Source: an uncultured Spartobacteria bacterium (lineage in GTDB: Bacteria; Verrucomicrobiota; Verrucomicrobiia; Chthoniobacterales; Chthoniobacteraceae). From it: a DNA stretch of 64,000 bases. How positions within the stretch are numbered: position 1 is the first letter of the stretch; each line of letters starts with the position of its first letter. The notes beneath the pieces were generated by a model. The model saw nothing but the letters and a program-made list of their open reading frames with translations. It did no database searches and was not told the DNA's origin. The translations under genes were made by a program, and so were the position numbers. Positions 62,074 through 64,000 of the stretch are shown in pieces. The DNA is taken from assembly GCA_903901425.1 (NCBI GenBank), contig CAIURC010000071.1:30587-94586 (forward strand), given 5' to 3'.

Positions 62074-63827
62074 AATCAGATCGAATCATGACGGTGTTGC
62101 GGTGGTGCACTCTTTGGGTGTGGGTTTTGGTGTGTCTGTGGGTGGAGCGTGCGGATGGCGGTGAGATTGTGGCGTTGTGCATCGGGAACAACGCCTATGC
62201 AAGGGATGAGGATGTGCTGGATACGCCGGTGAACGATGCGCAGCTCATGCATCGGACGCTGTGCGCGGTGCCCGGTGTGGATGCGTCTGACATTGTGCTT
62301 TTGGAGGATGGGCGTCGGGATCAGATGACGCTTGCGCTGCGGCAGTTCAAAGCGCGCGCAGCCCGGGCGAGGCTGGCGCTGGTGTTTTATTCTGGGCACG
62401 GAGCTGAGGACCAACCCACCGGGTACGACCGAGCGGAGACGTTTTTGCTGCCCGTGGACGCGGTGATTGGGTCGGTGGACGAACTGCCCGACAAGGCCGT
62501 GCCCTTGAAGCTGGTGAGCGAAGCGCTGGATGGAAGTCGTGGGATGGCGCGGGCGGTGATTTTGGATTGTTGCCGGAATGGAGCGCGTGGTGCGACCAAG
62601 GCATTGGTGCGTGCAGGAAAGGATGTTGGGAGTCTGGATGAGCGAGTGAAGAATGCGTTGGGTGGGGCGCAGGTTTCAGAGGGGACCCTGATCGCGTTTG
62701 CGACGAGCCCGGGGCGCAAGTCGGCGGCATTTTTAAAGGAGTCCGACAGCAATAGTCCGTTCACGCTGTTTGTGTGTGAGCAGATGGTGCGGCAGGGAGG
62801 GGATTTGTTTTCAATTGTGAACGAGGCTGGAAAAACGACCAAGGCAAGGACTGAAGGCAGGCAGGTGCCGCATGTGGAACTGCGCGGGGATGCATCGCTG
62901 ATCACCGATTACAAGATTCCGCGTACGATGCGTGCGGATGCACCGGCGGCTCCCGGTGTTGAGGAAGGTGCGTTGATTGCGGAACGTGTGCGCTTGGATA
63001 AAGCGCGGATTGCTTTGGAAGAGGAAAGGAAGCGTCTGGAGATGGCGAAGTTGACGCCGCCCAAGACTGCGGTGCCGCCCCCGGCTGCGGATCCGGATCC
63101 GGCAAAGGCGGAAACGGGCGCGGTGGGAAAGACGCTGGAGGTGGGGTTGCCGGGCGGAAAGGTGATGCGATTCTGCTACTGCCCACCCGGGAAGTTCACG
63201 ATGGGGAGTCCTGGAAGTGAGCCGGGGCATTTTACCGATGAGAACCAAGTGTCGGTGACGATCAGCCAGGGATTTTGGATGGCGGAGACCGAGGTGACGC
63301 AGGGGCAATGGCAATCGGTGATGGGATCGAATCCGAGTTACTTCAAGGGAACGAGCCTGCCGGTGGAGGAGGTGAGTTGGGAGGACGCGCAGGAGATGAT
63401 CAGGAAACTGAACCAGACGGCCCGGCCGCCCTCAGGGTTCAAGTTTGCCCTCCCGACGGAGGCGCAATGGGAGTACGCGTGCAGGGCAGGGACGCAGACG
63501 GCGTATGCGTTTGGAAGCCAGATCACCCAGAAGAACGTGGCATTCGGGTTGAAGCAGAGCGTCCCGGTGAAAAGTTACCGTCCAAACCGGTGGGGTTTGT
63601 ACGATATGCACGGGAATGTGTGGGAGTGGTGTAGCGATTTGTTTGGCGAAAGGCTCCAAGGAGGCGTGGATCCCAGAGGTGCGTCTTCGGGCGTCTACCG
63701 GGTGCGCCGCGGCGGCAGCTGGGGCAGCGATGCCGTCTGCTGTCGCGCCGCCTACCGCGACGGGTTCGTACCCGGCTACCGGAACTACGACCTTGGCTTC
63801 CGTCCCGCCCTAGTTCCATCCAGATGA
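62070..63827 (+). CDS. CASP4: secreted caspase-like/coiled-coil/FGE-fold protein, DGR target
   Basis: A 585-residue protein. A signal lies near 8-30 (VLRWCTLWVWVLVCLWV). The caspase-like domain (to about 290) differs greatly from CASP1-3 but keeps the His in VFYSGHGAED (H110) and Cys in VILDCCRNGA (C167/C168). From the coiled coil on (about 305-335), linker, FGE-fold domain and VR4 are nearly the same as CASP2 and CASP3, with PGKFTMGSPGSEPGH, VTQGQWQSVMG and GLYDMHGNVWEWCSD. This looks like a swap of modules. It is coupled to the third OmpA-like gene. Confidence 0.9.
   Translation: MKSDRIMTVLRWCTLWVWVLVCLWVERADGGEIVALCIGNNAYARDEDVLDTPVNDAQLMHRTLCAVPGVDASDIVLLEDGRRDQMTLALRQFKARAARARLALVFYSGHGAEDQPTGYDRAETFLLPVDAVIGSVDELPDKAVPLKLVSEALDGSRGMARAVILDCCRNGARGATKALVRAGKDVGSLDERVKNALGGAQVSEGTLIAFATSPGRKSAAFLKESDSNSPFTLFVCEQMVRQGGDLFSIVNEAGKTTKARTEGRQVPHVELRGDASLITDYKIPRTMRADAPAAPGVEEGALIAERVRLDKARIALEEERKRLEMAKLTPPKTAVPPPAADPDPAKAETGAVGKTLEVGLPGGKVMRFCYCPPGKFTMGSPGSEPGHFTDENQVSVTISQGFWMAETEVTQGQWQSVMGSNPSYFKGTSLPVEEVSWEDAQEMIRKLNQTARPPSGFKFALPTEAQWEYACRAGTQTAYAFGSQITQKNVAFGLKQSVPVKSYRPNRWGLYDMHGNVWEWCSDLFGERLQGGVDPRGASSGVYRVRRGGSWGSDAVCCRAAYRDGFVPGYRNYDLGFRPALVPSR
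63689..63810 (+). repeat. DGR variable repeat VR4
   Basis: 122 bp aligned to the TR without gaps; 17 differences, all at TR adenines. Residues at variable codons are Y, R, G, S, C, Y, D, F, V, Y, N, Y and D. The synonymous GGA adenine is changed to C. Confidence 0.95.
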
Positions 63828-63890
63828 GTGCGGAGCGCTGGGCGAGCGGAGCGAGGAGCCGGAGCGAGGGACGAGCGGAGGTGGGGAGGG
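63828..63890 (+). repeat. Purine-rich flank after CASP4, as after CASP1
   Basis: Nearly identical to 50621-50682, including the ~29 bp lacking after CASP2 and CASP3. See the flank entry after VR1. Confidence 0.75.
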
Positions 63891-63958
63891 CTTTTTCCGA
63901 AAGAAGCTGGCAATCAAACGCAATCGGGGAGCGATGGGTGCAGTGAATTAAATTGTTT

Positions 63959-64000
63959 ATGAAACTGAAACTGGCGATTTTTTCGGTGCTGGCTGGGCTC
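63959..64000 (+). CDS. Start of a further small secreted protein gene (partial)
   Basis: Fourteen codons, MKLKLAIFSVLAGL, look like the opening of a signal peptide. The leader before it (63911-63945) is loosely like the leaders of the two Cys-rich genes (GCAATCAA, then GCGATGGGT). This suggests a third Cys-rich or related gene and a further module past the window edge. Confidence 0.45.
   Translation, partial: MKLKLAIFSVLAGL

Noticed and set aside
1..64000. tRNA, rRNA, CRISPR array or insertion sequence
   Set aside because: Looked for on both strands; no cloverleaf, repeat-spacer array, or transposase gene with terminal repeats was found by reading.

Overview
The window is a GC-rich bacterial chromosome segment, most likely from a member of the Verrucomicrobiota. 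The pointers are a DUF1501 / PPC-domain / DUF1549-DUF1553 / Planctomycete-type cytochrome c-WD40 gene set, secreted sulfatases and GDSL hydrolases, and sigma-factor genes coupled to membrane anti-sigma-like genes. This is an inference from gene content; no rRNA or other species marker is present, and I found no tRNA or CRISPR array.

Layout. 1-6.0 kb (minus): a partial beta-propeller gene and an RND efflux operon. 6.1-18.5 kb (plus): a TPR protein, a LuxR-type response regulator, a sigma/anti-sigma pair, then DUF1501, PPC, DUF1549/DUF1553 and cytochrome-WD40 genes. 18.5-26.8 kb (minus): polyphosphate kinase, YlbF-like protein, dGTPase, ABC-F ATPase and acetyl-CoA synthetase. 27-30.2 kb (plus): sulfatase and M6-like metalloprotease. 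30.3-40.8 kb (minus): a lone flagellar rod-type gene, AEC transporter, SGNH hydrolase, Kup, FabF, GuaB and an ExbB-ExbD-TonB-like operon. 41-45 kb: ruvC-lipB, an orphan response regulator and maltokinase. 45-47.4 kb (minus): a CHASE2 adenylate cyclase.

The striking part is 47.5-64 kb. A sigma factor gene, a membrane anti-sigma-like gene and a secreted caspase-coiled coil-FGE gene (CASP1) are joined by ATGA overlaps. They are followed by a diversity-generating retroelement (DGR): an HRDC-domain accessory gene, a DGR-type reverse transcriptase (YMDD, IGSLVSQ) and a 122-bp template repeat (TR) that begins inside the RT gene. Four secreted caspase-FGE genes (CASP1-4) each end in a 122-bp variable repeat (VR). 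Aligned by hand, the four VRs differ from the TR at 71 positions, and all 71 fall on TR adenines (29 of the 122 TR bases). Twelve AAC codons in the TR supply most of the diversified residues.

CASP2, CASP3 and CASP4 are each preceded by an OmpA-like gene whose stop overlaps the caspase start. CASP2 and CASP3 modules also carry a tiny Cys-rich secreted protein gene, and a possible further one starts at the window edge, so the array probably continues. CASP3 has the presumed catalytic Cys changed to Ser, and its OmpA partner has lost the peptidoglycan-binding loop. Between the CASP2 and CASP3 modules sits a defence/toxin-antitoxin island: an AbiE-like pair, a Phd/VapB-VapC pair, and an AbrB-Doc pair whose Doc has an early amber codon and a His-to-Arg change in its Fic motif. 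I read the locus as a multi-target DGR that diversifies the ligand-binding heads of periplasmic or surface caspase-like proteins. The trigger, ligand and outcome are unknown.
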